DNA of 13,673 nt from TC-15 sp034437275 (GTDB lineage Bacteria > Chloroflexota > Anaerolineae > Aggregatilineales > Aggregatilineaceae): assembly GCA_034437275.1 (NCBI GenBank), contig DAOTUD010000143.1, forward strand, positions 1 through 13,673, written 5' to 3'. Below the pieces are notes generated by a model. That model saw nothing but the letters and a program-made list of their open reading frames with translations, was not told the origin of the DNA and did not search any database. Both the position numbers and the translations under genes were made by a program. This document shows, piece after piece, positions 1 to 6,309 of this stretch (within the stretch, counting starts at the first letter, position 1; every line of letters begins with the position of its first letter).

Positions 1-141
1 CTCGGCGTCCTGGATGACGGTGGCGACGGGCTGCGTAGGCGCGATGTTATAGCGGGGCGACAGGTCCGGCACATTGTCCAGCCGGAAGGTCTGCGCTACC
101 AGATCGGGGTCAAGCTCGGTGAGTGTGAACCGTCCGCACAT
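1..141 (-). CDS. SRAP-domain (YedK/HMCES-type) abasic-site DNA-protein crosslinking protein, N-terminal part only
   Basis: The minus strand reads an open frame of 47 codons from an ATG at 141-139 to the window edge. It begins Met-Cys-Gly-Arg-Phe-Thr and carries RYNIAPTQ at about residues 30-37. These are the two N-terminal hallmarks of the SRAP family. In characterised members (E. coli YedK, human HMCES) the initiator Met is removed and Cys2 forms a thiazolidine link to the sugar of an abasic site, protecting it in single-stranded DNA. Cys2 and the conserved Asn (residue 32) are visible; the later catalytic Glu and His lie outside the window. No Shine-Dalgarno sequence precedes the ATG. Instead a TATAAT box lies only 7 bases upstream, so the mRNA may be leaderless. 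The gene diverges from the LysM lipoprotein. Family assignment is strong despite the truncation. Confidence 0.93.
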   Translation of the reverse strand, partial: MCGRFTLTELDPDLVAQTFRLDNVPDLSPRYNIAPTQPVATVIQDAE

Positions 142-148
142 GTGTTCG

Positions 149-178
149 ATTATACATCATCGGGGCAGGCGGTGGCAA
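149..178 (-). promoter_or_regulatory. Promoter of the SRAP gene (TTGCCA, 18 bp, TATAAT)
   Basis: On the minus strand TTGCCA (178-173) and a perfect TATAAT (154-149) are separated by 18 bases. The TATAAT ends 7 bases before the SRAP start codon, so transcription is expected to begin at or within a base of the ATG. The spacing and sequence match a sigma-70-type promoter; the start point itself is inferred. Confidence 0.65.
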
Positions 179-208
179 ATGGGGCGGGCGATTGGCTGGC
201 CGGGTAGC

Positions 209-237
209 TTGTGCGGTAGACACTCTGATGGTAAACT
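209..237 (+). promoter_or_regulatory. Possible promoter of the LysM lipoprotein gene
   Basis: TTGTGC (209-214) and TAAACT (232-237) are separated by 17 bases, about 55 bases before the lipoprotein start. Both hexamers are imperfect. The same TTGTGC hexamer occurs in the proposed promoter of the other LysM gene at 9202. A perfect TTGACA at 240-245 has no acceptable -10 box at the right distance. Confidence 0.3.
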
Positions 238-292
238 GCTTGACAAGGTGGGGTGTTTCACGCGCAGACCCCTCCCCAGGAGAGAAAACACT

Positions 293-1756
293 ATGCAGAC
301 ACACAACCGTCATGCGCTGTGGTTGACGCTGGCGCTGATCTTAACCCTCGGACTGGCGGGGTGCTATCGTTCGGCAGGCGAAGACACGGACCCGACCCAG
401 GTGAACGAGAACGTCACCCCGGGCGTGGACGAAACGCCGACCGACGATGTGCAGCTGCCGCCCAGTTTCACCCCCCGACCTGACGGCGACCAGCAGACCC
501 CGACCGTCACCGGGACCGCCGCGCTAGCGCCGACCGTCGAGCAGGCCACCGACCTGCCGACCGCGCTGCCGACCGCGACCTTTGCGGAACTGCCGCCGAT
601 CGGTGACGAGGCCAGCGCGACGCCGGAGCCAACCGCGACGTCGATGCCGGAGCAGCTTCCGGCGATGGGGCCGACCGCGACCAACACCCAGGTCGCCCTG
701 CCGACCACCGCGCCGACGCTGACCTTTACCGCGTCGTGGACCCCGCGCCCACCGACCAGCACCGCGACGTATACCCCGTCGTGGACGCCGCTGCCGCCAA
801 CGCACACGTATACCCCGTCGCCGGCCCCGATCACGTACACGCCGATGATTACCTATACCCCGTCGCGGATGCCGCCGCCGAGCTTCACGCCGATCCCCTC
901 GCGGACGCCCACGCGCGGCCCGACGGCGACCTTTACCGTCGCTTTCTACCCGACCTTTACGCCCAGCCCGACGCTGACACCGTATGTCGTGGCGGCTGCG
1001 CCACAGGCGACCGCCCCGGTCGAAGCGCAGCCATTGGCTGAGCGGGACGCCACGACTCCACCGCCGCCGGCTGACGATGCCAGCGGGCAGGGCGGCGGCC
1101 CGAACGAGGTCGCCATGCAGCAGACGCTCAGCCCGTACCAGGCGACCGCGACGGCGCTGGTCTTCAACGCGACCGCGACCGCCGCCGCGACGCAGGGCGT
1201 GCCGCTGCCCGGCGCGACCCAACCGCCACCCGCCCAACCGGGCGGCCAGCTGCCAACCGCGACGACGGCCCCGGCGATCCCGGCGGCAGGCTCGACGCCG
1301 GTCACCCAGAACCAGGTCTGCGGCGAGCACCTGATCGCGCCCGGCGAGACGCTGTACCGCATCGCGCTGCGTTACGGCGTGACGACCAACCAGATCGTGC
1401 AGATGAACGGCATCGTCAACCCGGACCTGATCAAGGCCGGCGACACGCTGACCATTCCGTGCCCGATCCCGGCCACGCCCACCCCCATCGCCACCGCCGC
1501 CGGAACTGGCCCCGGCCAGGGAGGCGTGGGCACGCCCGCCACCGGCCCCTTCACCTACATCGTCGAGCCGGGGGATAACCTGTATCGCATCTCGCTGCGC
1601 TATGGGGTGAGCATGGCGAATCTGATGGCGACCAACGGGCTGACACCGGCCACCATCAACACGATCTACGCCGGGCAGGAGTTGTACATCCCGGCCTCGA
1701 CGCAGACGACGACGGGGCAGCCAATCCCGACCCAGACGCCCAATTTCGCCGGGTAG
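293..1756 (+). CDS. LysM lipoprotein with long Thr/Pro-rich stalk
   Basis: This 487-residue exported lipoprotein is expected to be anchored to the membrane and to bind peptidoglycan or other GlcNAc polymers. The start at 293 has AGGAGAG 8 bases upstream and gives a proper lipoprotein signal: charged start, hydrophobic core, lipobox Leu-Ala-Gly-Cys with Cys24 as the lipidation site. Starting at upstream ATGs in the same frame would bury this signal. Residues about 30-340 are low complexity, rich in Thr, Pro and Ala, with TYTPSWTP-like repeats around nucleotides 735-960: an extended spacer. Two LysM modules follow, at about residues 341-390 and 420-468, both with the GETLYRIALRYGV / GDNLYRISLRYGV core. 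There is no enzymatic domain, so its role is attachment or scaffolding. The second LysM lies close to the C-terminus. Confidence 0.9.
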   Translation: MQTHNRHALWLTLALILTLGLAGCYRSAGEDTDPTQVNENVTPGVDETPTDDVQLPPSFTPRPDGDQQTPTVTGTAALAPTVEQATDLPTALPTATFAELPPIGDEASATPEPTATSMPEQLPAMGPTATNTQVALPTTAPTLTFTASWTPRPPTSTATYTPSWTPLPPTHTYTPSPAPITYTPMITYTPSRMPPPSFTPIPSRTPTRGPTATFTVAFYPTFTPSPTLTPYVVAAAPQATAPVEAQPLAERDATTPPPPADDASGQGGGPNEVAMQQTLSPYQATATALVFNATATAAATQGVPLPGATQPPPAQPGGQLPTATTAPAIPAAGSTPVTQNQVCGEHLIAPGETLYRIALRYGVTTNQIVQMNGIVNPDLIKAGDTLTIPCPIPATPTPIATAAGTGPGQGGVGTPATGPFTYIVEPGDNLYRISLRYGVSMANLMATNGLTPATINTIYAGQELYIPASTQTTTGQPIPTQTPNFAG

Positions 1757-1783
1757 CGGGGCGGGAGACATTTTTGCCAGTCG

Positions 1784-1822
1784 GGGAGCGGCTCTTGTGC
1801 GGAGGCGCTCCCACTTGTTGTT
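1784..1822 (+). terminator. Terminator-like hairpin after the LysM lipoprotein gene
   Basis: GGGAGCG (1784-1790) pairs perfectly with CGCTCCC (1806-1812). Inside, CTC and GAG can extend the helix. The stem is followed by a T-rich stretch (ACTTGTTGTT) rather than a clean U-run. It lies between the lipoprotein and the Nudix gene and ends just before the Nudix ribosome binding site, so read-through is possible. Confidence 0.5.
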
Positions 1823-1836
1823 AAGGATGAAACATT

Positions 1837-2361
1837 GTGGAAATTCTGGACACAAAACGCGTCTATGATGGCAAACTGGTCAAGCTGGATGTGGTGCAGG
1901 TCAGGCTGCCGGATGGCAGCGTCGCCGTGCGCGAGGTGATCGCGCATCCGGGCGCAGTGGCGATGGTGCCGCTGCTGGAGAACGGCGACGTGGTGCTGGT
2001 GCGCCAGTTCCGCACCGCCGCCGGCGAGACCCTGCTCGAAATCCCGGCGGGGACGCTCGAACTGGACGAAGCGCCCGATGTCGCCGCGACCCGCGAACTG
2101 CAAGAGGAGATCGGCTACCGGCCCGGCAAGCTGGAACACCTGACGACGGAATACACCGCGCCCGGCTACACCTCGGAACGCATCATCATCTACCTGGCGA
2201 CGGGTCTCAGCGAGTCGCGGCTGGCGGTCGATGATGACGAGTTCATCGAGCATGTGACGCTGCCCTTCGACGAGGCGCTGGGGCGGATCGCGTCCGGCGA
2301 GATCCAGGACGGCAAGACGATCATCGGCCTGCTGCTGGCCGCCCGTAAATTGGGGCATTGA
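1837..2361 (+). CDS. Nudix hydrolase, ADP-ribose pyrophosphatase type
   Basis: This 174-residue cytoplasmic enzyme is predicted to hydrolyse ADP-ribose (or a related nucleoside diphosphate derivative) to AMP and a sugar phosphate, using Mg2+. The complete Nudix box lies at residues 72-94: Gly72, Glu78, Arg86-Glu87-Leu88, Glu90-Glu91, Gly93. The LLEIPAG stretch just before it and the Pro about 15 residues after it (APGYTSER, residues 108-115) are typical of the ADP-ribose branch. Translation starts at GTG 1837 with AAGGA 9 bases upstream. The length is normal for the family. The WD40 gene starts 28 bases after the stop, so the two are probably cotranscribed, although no functional link is evident. 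The exact substrate cannot be fixed from sequence alone. Confidence 0.94.
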   Translation: MEILDTKRVYDGKLVKLDVVQVRLPDGSVAVREVIAHPGAVAMVPLLENGDVVLVRQFRTAAGETLLEIPAGTLELDEAPDVAATRELQEEIGYRPGKLEHLTTEYTAPGYTSERIIIYLATGLSESRLAVDDDEFIEHVTLPFDEALGRIASGEIQDGKTIIGLLLAARKLGH

Positions 2362-2389
2362 TATGTGTGGGCCCAAGGGAGCTTTAGCT

Positions 2390-4240
2390 ATGCGTCACCT
2401 ATGTTTGCTGCTGCTGGTTGTGATTCTAGTCGCCTTATCGCCTGCCTACGCCCAGGATAGCCAGTCCCCCATCACCCCGGCCAACGCTGCCCAGGTCGCA
2501 CTGCTGGATACGTGGGGCTATGGCACCGTCAATGACCTGGCCTGGTCGCCGGATGGCGATACGCTGGCCGTTGCGGGCGGGGCCGGAGTCTGGCTGTATA
2601 CCGCGTTTGCGCCGGGCATCCCGCCGGGCTTGCTGCGTGGCAGCGGCAGCGAAGTCGCTCACACAGCGAACTATAGCCCCGACGGGAGCCTGATCGCGAT
2701 CAGCGTGGGCGTGCGCTATGTATCGGTGCGTGATGCGGCCACCGGAGCCGAACAATTCTTGCTGGAGGACAGCCGTCGACCGGTCTTTAGCCCGGACGGG
2801 CAAACGCTGGCAACGCAAACTTATGACGGCATCGTCTACCGTGACATCACGCTGTGGGACATCGCCAGCGGCAGCGAACGGCTGGTGATCCCCATTGCGC
2901 GCCCGGTCAGTATGGCTTTTAGCGGCGATGGCAGCGTGCTGGCCATCAGCGGCGACGTCGATGATCAAGTCCGGTTGTGGGATGTCGATTTGGGGCGGGA
3001 GTTTTCCCGCGTGGATGTGCCCGGCGTGAAGACGGTCGCCTTTGCCAGGGACGGGTTCACGCTGGTTGCCTCGTCGCGGGGCGATATCCGTCTGTTCGGT
3101 CTGGTCGATGACAGCCTGCGCACCATCGATGGCTATTCGCTGCTGGCCGTCAGCCCGGACGGGCAAACGCTGGCGGCGCTGGGCGACGGACGGACGGTGC
3201 ACCTGCTGGACGCGCAAAGCGGCGACGGGCTGGCCGTGCTGGATGTGCCGCTGGACGACGAGGCGCGCGCGTTGGCCTTCAGTCCGGACGGGCAAACGCT
3301 GGCCTATACCAGCCCCGGCCCCGTCATCCGGCTGGTGGACGTCGCCAGCGGGGGCGCGATCGCGGCGCTGGACGGGCACACCATGCCGCTCAGCGCGGTG
3401 GCCTTCAGCCCGGACGGGGCGCAGATCATCACGGGGAACAATTACAGCCGGCTGCAATACTGGGATCGCGCCTCTGGCGAGCCGGTATCGAGCATCACCG
3501 GCCCTCAGTGGAACATCCACAGCATCGCCTTCAGCCCGGATGGACAGATGATGGCCACCGGGGGTTTTGGCAGCGCACAGGATGATGTCGTGTTGTGGGA
3601 CGTTGCCAGCGGCGACATCCAGGCAACCCTGCCTGGTAAGCAGGGCCGTGTCTACCACGTAGCCTTCAGCGCGGATGGCACGCTGCTGGCCGCCCTGGAC
3701 GGCTGGAACAGTATCGCGCTGTGGCAGGCACCTGGTTGGGACAGCGTCCCCGCCCCTGACACATACGCCAGCGCCATGCAATTCGCCCCCCAGGGCGCGC
3801 CGCTCTATCTGGTCCAGGCTGATGACGCGGTCCTGGTATGGGAGGATGGCAGGCTGCGCTCCCTGCCCGACGCTCCCACCGAGCCATCTGCTGCCATCAG
3901 CGACATGGCGATCGATCCTGCCGGGCGCACGCTGGCGGTTGCGCATTACGACGGCACCGTTACGCTGGTGGATGCCGCGACCAACCAGCAACTAGCGACC
4001 CTCGTCATGCCGGAGGAAACCGTGGTGTCCGCGGTGACGTTCAACGCGGCGGGCACGCTGCTCGCCTCCGCCAGTTGGGATGGCGCTGTCCGGCTGTGGG
4101 ACGCGGCGACTGGCACCGAACTGGCTGTGCTGGCCGACCACACGCTCGAGGTGACGGGGCTGGCCTTCAGCGCGGACGACACGCTGCTCGTCTCCGCCAG
4201 TCATGACGGCACGCTGCGGCTGTGGGGCGTGGCGGAGTAG
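2390..4240 (+). CDS. Exported WD40-repeat protein, about 14 blades (two propellers)
   Basis: This 616-residue protein has a cleavable signal peptide (residues 1-21, hydrophobic core ending Ala-Tyr-Ala before Gln), then almost nothing but WD40 repeats. I count 14 units with the FSPDG-x-x-LA ... LWD-x-ASG pattern. That fits two seven-bladed beta-propellers, or one if some units are not blades. No other domain is present, so it probably acts outside the membrane as a protein-binding scaffold; partners are unknown. The ATG at 2390 is preferred over the ATG at 2363: it has AAGGGAG 8 bases upstream and puts the signal peptide at the N-terminus, whereas 2363 adds nine residues and has no ribosome binding site. 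Repeats are also near-identical in DNA: a 23-base segment recurs at 2789, 3152 and 3281, suggesting recent internal duplication or conversion. Confidence 0.93.
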   Translation: MRHLCLLLLVVILVALSPAYAQDSQSPITPANAAQVALLDTWGYGTVNDLAWSPDGDTLAVAGGAGVWLYTAFAPGIPPGLLRGSGSEVAHTANYSPDGSLIAISVGVRYVSVRDAATGAEQFLLEDSRRPVFSPDGQTLATQTYDGIVYRDITLWDIASGSERLVIPIARPVSMAFSGDGSVLAISGDVDDQVRLWDVDLGREFSRVDVPGVKTVAFARDGFTLVASSRGDIRLFGLVDDSLRTIDGYSLLAVSPDGQTLAALGDGRTVHLLDAQSGDGLAVLDVPLDDEARALAFSPDGQTLAYTSPGPVIRLVDVASGGAIAALDGHTMPLSAVAFSPDGAQIITGNNYSRLQYWDRASGEPVSSITGPQWNIHSIAFSPDGQMMATGGFGSAQDDVVLWDVASGDIQATLPGKQGRVYHVAFSADGTLLAALDGWNSIALWQAPGWDSVPAPDTYASAMQFAPQGAPLYLVQADDAVLVWEDGRLRSLPDAPTEPSAAISDMAIDPAGRTLAVAHYDGTVTLVDAATNQQLATLVMPEETVVSAVTFNAAGTLLASASWDGAVRLWDAATGTELAVLADHTLEVTGLAFSADDTLLVSASHDGTLRLWGVAE

Positions 4241-4247
4241 CTGCGAC

Positions 4248-4299
4248 CTTCCCCCGGCTTATACGTAGATAGTTGGTAGGGGGAAGCTGGATTTTCCCC
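4248..4299 (+). promoter_or_regulatory. Mutually exclusive hairpins between the WD40 and kinase genes
   Basis: GGGGGAAG (4279-4286) can pair perfectly with CTTCCCCC upstream (4248-4255, 23-base loop) or, with one G-U pair, with TTTCCCC downstream (4293-4299, short loop). Either could act as a terminator for the WD40 transcript. The shared arm resembles an attenuator layout, but no ligand-binding core or leader peptide is visible. Confidence 0.35.
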
Positions 4300-4330
4300 T
4301 GGCTCTAGCCGGTATGCGGAGGACCAACTA
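4270..4330. repeat. 8-bp inverted repeat TAGTTGGT / ACCAACTA
   Basis: TAGTTGGT (4270-4277) and its exact reverse complement ACCAACTA (4323-4330) lie 45 bases apart. The right arm overlaps the TATAAT box of the kinase gene by two bases, a position where a bound regulator would block transcription. It could equally be chance or the base of a larger stem. Confidence 0.35.
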
Positions 4331-4334
4331 TAAT
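4329..4334 (+). promoter_or_regulatory. TATAAT -10 box of the kinase gene
   Basis: A perfect TATAAT precedes the kinase reading frame; the matching -35 region is poor. An in-frame ATG lies 7 bases downstream at 4342, the same spacing as at the SRAP promoter. Transcription is therefore expected to start close to that ATG, although a second ATG with a ribosome binding site occurs at 4390. Confidence 0.5.
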
Positions 4335-4389
4335 GGTACAAATGCTGTCACACGCCCACCCCCAGCCGTGGGGAGAGGAAAAAACCCTG

Positions 4390-6111
4390 ATGCAAAATGA
4401 CCCCCTGATTTCGCGGACCATCGACAACTATTGCATCGAAGCCCGCATCGGCAAAGGCGGCATGGCGACGGTCTATCGCGCGCAGCAGATCAACATGGAC
4501 CGCGACGTGGCGATCAAGATCATGAGCGACGAATTGGCCGAAGACCCGCAGTTTGTCGAGCGCTTCGAGCACGAGGCGCGCATGATCGCCAACCTGGAGC
4601 ACCCGCGCATCCTGCCGGTGCACGACTACGGCCAGGACGGGCGGCTGTGCTACCTGGTGATGCGCCTGGTCGAAGGCGAAACGCTGTGGCAGCGCCTGCT
4701 GAAAGGCCCGCTGCCGCTGGAGTTGATGGTGAAATATGTGCACCAGATCGCCGAAGCGCTGGACTATGCGCACGGGCGCGGCGTGATTCATCGGGACCTG
4801 AAGCCCAACAATATTTTGATCGACGAGTGGGACAACATTTACATGATGGATTTTGGGCTGGCGAAGATGCTGGCCTCGTCCAAGCACCTGACGGCGACCG
4901 GCGCGGTGCTCGGCACGCCGACTTATATGGCCCCGGAGCAGTGGCGCGCCGAACCGGTCGACGCGCGCACCGACGTGTACGCGCTGGGCGCGATGACCTA
5001 CGAGATGGCGACCGGGCGCGTGCCGTTCGACTCCGATACGCCCTTCAGCCTGATGTACAAGCACATCAACGACGCGCCGCCGTCCCCGCGCGAGTTCATG
5101 CCGGAACTGCCGCAGGGCATCGACAATGTGATCATGCGCGCGCTGAACAAAGACCCGGCGCTGCGCTACCAGTCGGCGGGCGCGCTGGCCGAGGTGTTGG
5201 AAGCCGCGGCAGACGGGGAGGAGATCCCCGCGCCGCCGCCGGTCGTGTCGCGCAGCGAAACGCCGACCGAACGCGACACGGCGGGGCCGGTCCGCCCGCC
5301 CACCACCGGCGAGATGCAGCCCCCGCCTGAAGGCGAGGAGGCCGCCCCGTCGATCCCGGTGCCGCGCGGCGACGATGTGGCCGAAAAACCCAAACGTAAA
5401 CAGCAAGAAACGCCGTCTGTCGTCCGGCACGCGCCGCCCCCCGTGCGCAGCATGGTGGAGTGGGCCTCGGAGAAGGCCGAGCACCTGAGCATCCCCGGCT
5501 TTGTCGAGCCGTCGGTCGAGGATGCGGACGCGGTCCCGTTGGAGGACCTGATGGAGCAGGCCGAGGCCAGCCAGTGGAAGATGCCCCGCGATGCACAGGC
5601 CATGCAGACGTTCGACTATGCGCTGTTTGAGGGCGAACGGCTGGTCGGCGCGATCCACCTGCGCGGGTCGTCGGACTGGCGGCTGTGGCGGCGCTTGCTG
5701 ATCGTCGGGTTCGTGCTGTCGCTGCTGGGCGGGCTGGTGAACTTTGGCTTTTTCAGCTTTTTGGGCTTTGTGTGCTGGTTGTATGTGCTGATCCAGGCGT
5801 TCCGCGTGTGGCGCGGGCGCAAGGGGCACCATTACATCGGCTTCACCCCGCAGCGCATCATCGTGCTGCCGCTGACGCGCTACGGTGAGCCGATTTACGA
5901 CGACCTGGCGTCCGCCCCCTGGAAAGCCATCCAGCGGCTGCGCATGACGGACGAATACCTGTGGCTGGAGGCGGTCGGCATCGAGCGCGTGTATGTGCTC
6001 GGCTGGATTCCGCGCCATGCGTGGGGCGGGTTGGGGCCACAGCGCAAGTGGCTGCTGGCCAGCCCGATCGCGGTGCTGCTGCGTGACAAAGGGTACGTGG
6101 TCCGGCATTAG
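4390..6111 (+). CDS. Membrane Ser/Thr protein kinase with C-terminal PH-like domain
   Basis: This 573-residue Hanks-type kinase phosphorylates Ser/Thr on protein targets, which are unknown here. The catalytic domain spans about residues 12-275: glycine loop IGKGGMATVY (20-29), Lys43 in VAIK, HRDLKPNN with Asp136, DFG with Asp154, MAPE at 180-183. It is complete and presumably active. A charged, Pro-rich linker (about 278-390) follows. A hydrophobic hairpin at about 436-473 gives two membrane passes, so both ends face the cytoplasm. The C-terminus has beta-rich segments resembling bacterial PH-like domains (tentative). Unlike PknB-type kinases there is no extracellular sensor. The ATG at 4390 has GGGAGAGG upstream and begins just before the kinase fold. 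A start at 4342 would add 16 residues and suit a leaderless mRNA. The ATG at 4333 lies inside the TATAAT box and is unlikely. Confidence 0.94.
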   Translation: MQNDPLISRTIDNYCIEARIGKGGMATVYRAQQINMDRDVAIKIMSDELAEDPQFVERFEHEARMIANLEHPRILPVHDYGQDGRLCYLVMRLVEGETLWQRLLKGPLPLELMVKYVHQIAEALDYAHGRGVIHRDLKPNNILIDEWDNIYMMDFGLAKMLASSKHLTATGAVLGTPTYMAPEQWRAEPVDARTDVYALGAMTYEMATGRVPFDSDTPFSLMYKHINDAPPSPREFMPELPQGIDNVIMRALNKDPALRYQSAGALAEVLEAAADGEEIPAPPPVVSRSETPTERDTAGPVRPPTTGEMQPPPEGEEAAPSIPVPRGDDVAEKPKRKQQETPSVVRHAPPPVRSMVEWASEKAEHLSIPGFVEPSVEDADAVPLEDLMEQAEASQWKMPRDAQAMQTFDYALFEGERLVGAIHLRGSSDWRLWRRLLIVGFVLSLLGGLVNFGFFSFLGFVCWLYVLIQAFRVWRGRKGHHYIGFTPQRIIVLPLTRYGEPIYDDLASAPWKAIQRLRMTDEYLWLEAVGIERVYVLGWIPRHAWGGLGPQRKWLLASPIAVLLRDKGYVVRH

Positions 6112-6126
6112 AGGCTGTTATGCACT

Positions 6127-6212
6127 TTTTACCCCTATCCCCCGACCCCTTTCCCCGCACGCGGAGAAAGGGGGAGGCGCAAGTCCCTCTCCGTTTACGG
6201 GGAGGGGTAAAA
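6127..6212. repeat. 86-bp intergenic element with 10-bp inverted ends and internal hairpins
   Basis: TTTTACCCCT (6127-6136) is an exact inverted copy of AGGGGTAAAA (6203-6212). Inside are two further hairpins: 6146-6158 with 6161-6173 (12 of 13 pairs) and 6185-6194 with 6197-6206 (10 pairs including one G-U). A 4-base ACTT occurs at both borders (6124-6127 and 6212-6215) and could be a target-site duplication. The layout resembles REP/MITE-like dispersed palindromes. It may also end transcription of the kinase gene. Copy number cannot be judged from one window. Confidence 0.6.
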
Positions 6213-6252
6213 CTTACGGGAAAAAATCCACTGTAAACAGCCTGCGTAAGTT
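6211..6252. repeat. Inverted repeat AACTTACG / CGTAAGTT upstream of the URO-D-like gene
   Basis: AACTTACG (6211-6218) and CGTAAGTT (6245-6252) are exact reverse complements separated by 26 bases. They lie between the 86-bp element and the URO-D-like gene. This could be an operator or a leader stem. No clear promoter hexamers are visible around it. Confidence 0.3.
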
Positions 6253-6309
6253 CAGCCCTGTCCATACACAACCCTGTGCCAGGGACGTAGACGAGCGGAG
6301 GCGGCAGCG

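Noticed and set aside
240..245. Perfect TTGACA as a -35 box for the LysM lipoprotein
   Set aside because: No acceptable -10 box lies 16-19 bases downstream.
74..292. Upstream extension of the LysM lipoprotein frame
   Set aside because: It would put 73 residues before a clear lipoprotein signal, overlap the SRAP promoter, and has no ribosome binding site.
524..1855. Minus-strand open frame of 443 codons opposite the LysM lipoprotein
   Set aside because: Composition is Arg/Gly-rich nonsense typical of antisense reading of GC-rich DNA. The plus strand has a lipobox and LysM domains.
2435..3991. Minus-strand open frame of 518 codons opposite the WD40 gene
   Set aside because: No recognisable domain, and the plus strand encodes clear WD40 blades.
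4348..6108. Minus-strand open frame of 586 codons opposite the kinase
   Set aside because: His/Arg/Gln-rich shadow; the plus strand has all kinase motifs.
6127..6212. CRISPR-like repeat
   Set aside because: There is only one palindromic unit, with no regularly spaced direct repeats and no cas genes.
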